Assembly (NCBI GenBank): GCA_031383555.1
Contig: JANMZR010000161.1
Span: 1 to 6,546, forward strand
Direction: 5' to 3'
Source of the DNA: JANMZR01 sp031383555
GTDB taxonomy: Bacteria > Bacteroidota > Bacteroidia > Cytophagales > Spirosomataceae
DNA: 6,546 nucleotides
The position numbers were made by a program, and so were the translations under genes. The notes under the pieces were generated by a model. The model ran no database searches. It saw only the letters and a list, made by a program, of their open reading frames with translations, and was not told where the DNA came from. Positions 5,929 through 6,546 of the stretch are shown in pieces (position 1 is the stretch's first letter; each line of letters starts with the position of its first letter).

Positions 5929-6546
5929 TCAGATTCGTTTTTGAGAAAATCATTTTAATTAATGTAACACAAAAATAAATAATACATCCGACAATAAAAA
6001 TTTCCAAACTAAATTCCAATAGATTTATTGGTATAAGTAACTCGTTTGAATTCTTAAAAATAGGCATTTTTTGGCCCCACCAAATAGGAGGTTGAACGGT
6101 ACATGCAAAACTAAATAGCAGTGTGATTAGTGTAAAAATGTAGTTTTTTTGATTAAAAAGCATAAAAACTAAGGGCATTAAAAATATAAAACAATAGTTG
6201 CTCAATGAGCTTTGTTGGATAAACATCAGCCAGCAATTACTAAAAATCCAAATCAAAGGAAATGACTTTAAAAAGCTGATATTTTTTATTTTAGCTATTA
6301 AAGATAGGCCGATTATTAAAAATATATTGGTAGTTAGCCCAATCAAATTCAAATTTTTTATACCAATTTTTTCATAAACATTTAAAAAAGGATTTAAAAT
6401 ACTCCAAATATTCGGTGTACGAGGGTTGTTGGCTTCTTGAATTGGAAGTAAAAAACTATCGCCTCCGAAATAGATTAATATTGCCAAAGTTGGTAATCCA
6501 ATAATAGCAAGCCCTGCAATAAATCTGATTTTTTTGTTAATTAAAA
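5915..6546 (-). CDS. Multi-spanning membrane protein, 5' end beyond the window (partial)
   Basis: I do not recognise this protein. The frame stays open to the right edge, giving 209 visible residues, so the true start lies outside or, if a far-upstream codon is used, very near it. A TTG at 6485-6487 could be taken for a start but falls inside a hydrophobic segment (GLAIIGLPTLAILIYF), preceded by the basic stretch NKKIRF, so it is unlikely. Counting from that TTG, further hydrophobic segments lie at about 45-65, 74-90, 97-112, 116-131 and 156-180, or about six spans in all. The region between the first two (GGDSFLLPIQEANNPRTPN...) is polar and may be outside the membrane. As a member of a polysaccharide operon it may be a glycan polymerase (Wzy-like), a membrane glycosyltransferase or an acyl-modifying protein; the sequence alone does not decide. 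Its stop overlaps the ketoisomerase start by 14 nt. Confidence 0.85.
   Translation of the reverse strand, partial: LINKKIRFIAGLAIIGLPTLAILIYFGGDSFLLPIQEANNPRTPNIWSILNPFLNVYEKIGIKNLNLIGLTTNIFLIIGLSLIAKIKNISFLKSFPLIWIFSNCWLMFIQQSSLSNYCFIFLMPLVFMLFNQKNYIFTLITLLFSFACTVQPPIWWGQKMPIFKNSNELLIPINLLEFSLEIFIVGCIIYFCVTLIKMIFSKTNLNEAL

Noticed and set aside
6485..6487. TTG as the start of the membrane protein
   Set aside because: The frame stays open to the window edge, with a plausible basic and hydrophobic segment upstream. The TTG falls within that membrane span.

Overview
The window is low-GC, densely coding DNA that looks like a member of the Bacteroidota, probably near the Cytophagales/Flavobacteriia. 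Codons are strongly A/T-ending, visible start codons lack Shine-Dalgarno motifs and sit behind A/T-rich leaders, and the protein sequences read as Bacteroidota-type by eye. No search was run, so the taxonomic call is an inference.

There are two blocks that converge. On the left, on the plus strand, is a complete purA (adenylosuccinate synthetase). It is followed after 2 nt by a small gene whose C-terminal domain resembles the psi subunit (HolD) of DNA polymerase III; this is a hypothesis, not an established assignment. The 37 nt that encode the last 12 residues of that gene and the start of its stop codon recur, diverged, just downstream of the stop. The repeat lies in the short gap between the two blocks and overlaps a small palindrome that may act as a weak bidirectional terminator.

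On the right, on the minus strand, six co-directional genes form part of a surface-polysaccharide operon that enters from beyond the right edge. In transcription order they are: a multi-spanning membrane protein (5' end outside the window), an FdtA/QdtA-type dTDP-4-keto-6-deoxyglucose 3,4-ketoisomerase, a left-handed beta-helix N-acyltransferase, a DegT/DnrJ/EryC1-family PLP sugar aminotransferase, a polyprenyl-phosphate-type GT2 glycosyltransferase with two C-terminal membrane spans, and a WaaE/KdtX-like GT2 glycosyltransferase. Junctions are a 14-nt overlap, a 32-nt overlap, a 5-nt gap, a 4-nt ATGA overlap and a 52-nt gap, which suggests one transcript with translational coupling through the first five genes.

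Together the ketoisomerase, aminotransferase and acyltransferase form a complete set for turning dTDP-4-keto-6-deoxyglucose into a dTDP-3-acylamido-3,6-dideoxyhexose (Fuc3NAc or Qui3NAc type). The precursor enzymes RmlA and RmlB are not in the window. The two glycosyltransferases and the membrane protein presumably build or process a lipid-linked glycan containing this sugar. The last gene starts with TTG, directly after an AT-rich inverted repeat.

I see no tRNA, rRNA, CRISPR array or insertion sequence, and no gene-free stretch longer than 300 bases. The biology is mostly familiar. The points that most deserve a second look are the psi-like gene and its duplicated tail, the mixed specificity signature of the ketoisomerase, and the TTG/hairpin arrangement before the last glycosyltransferase.
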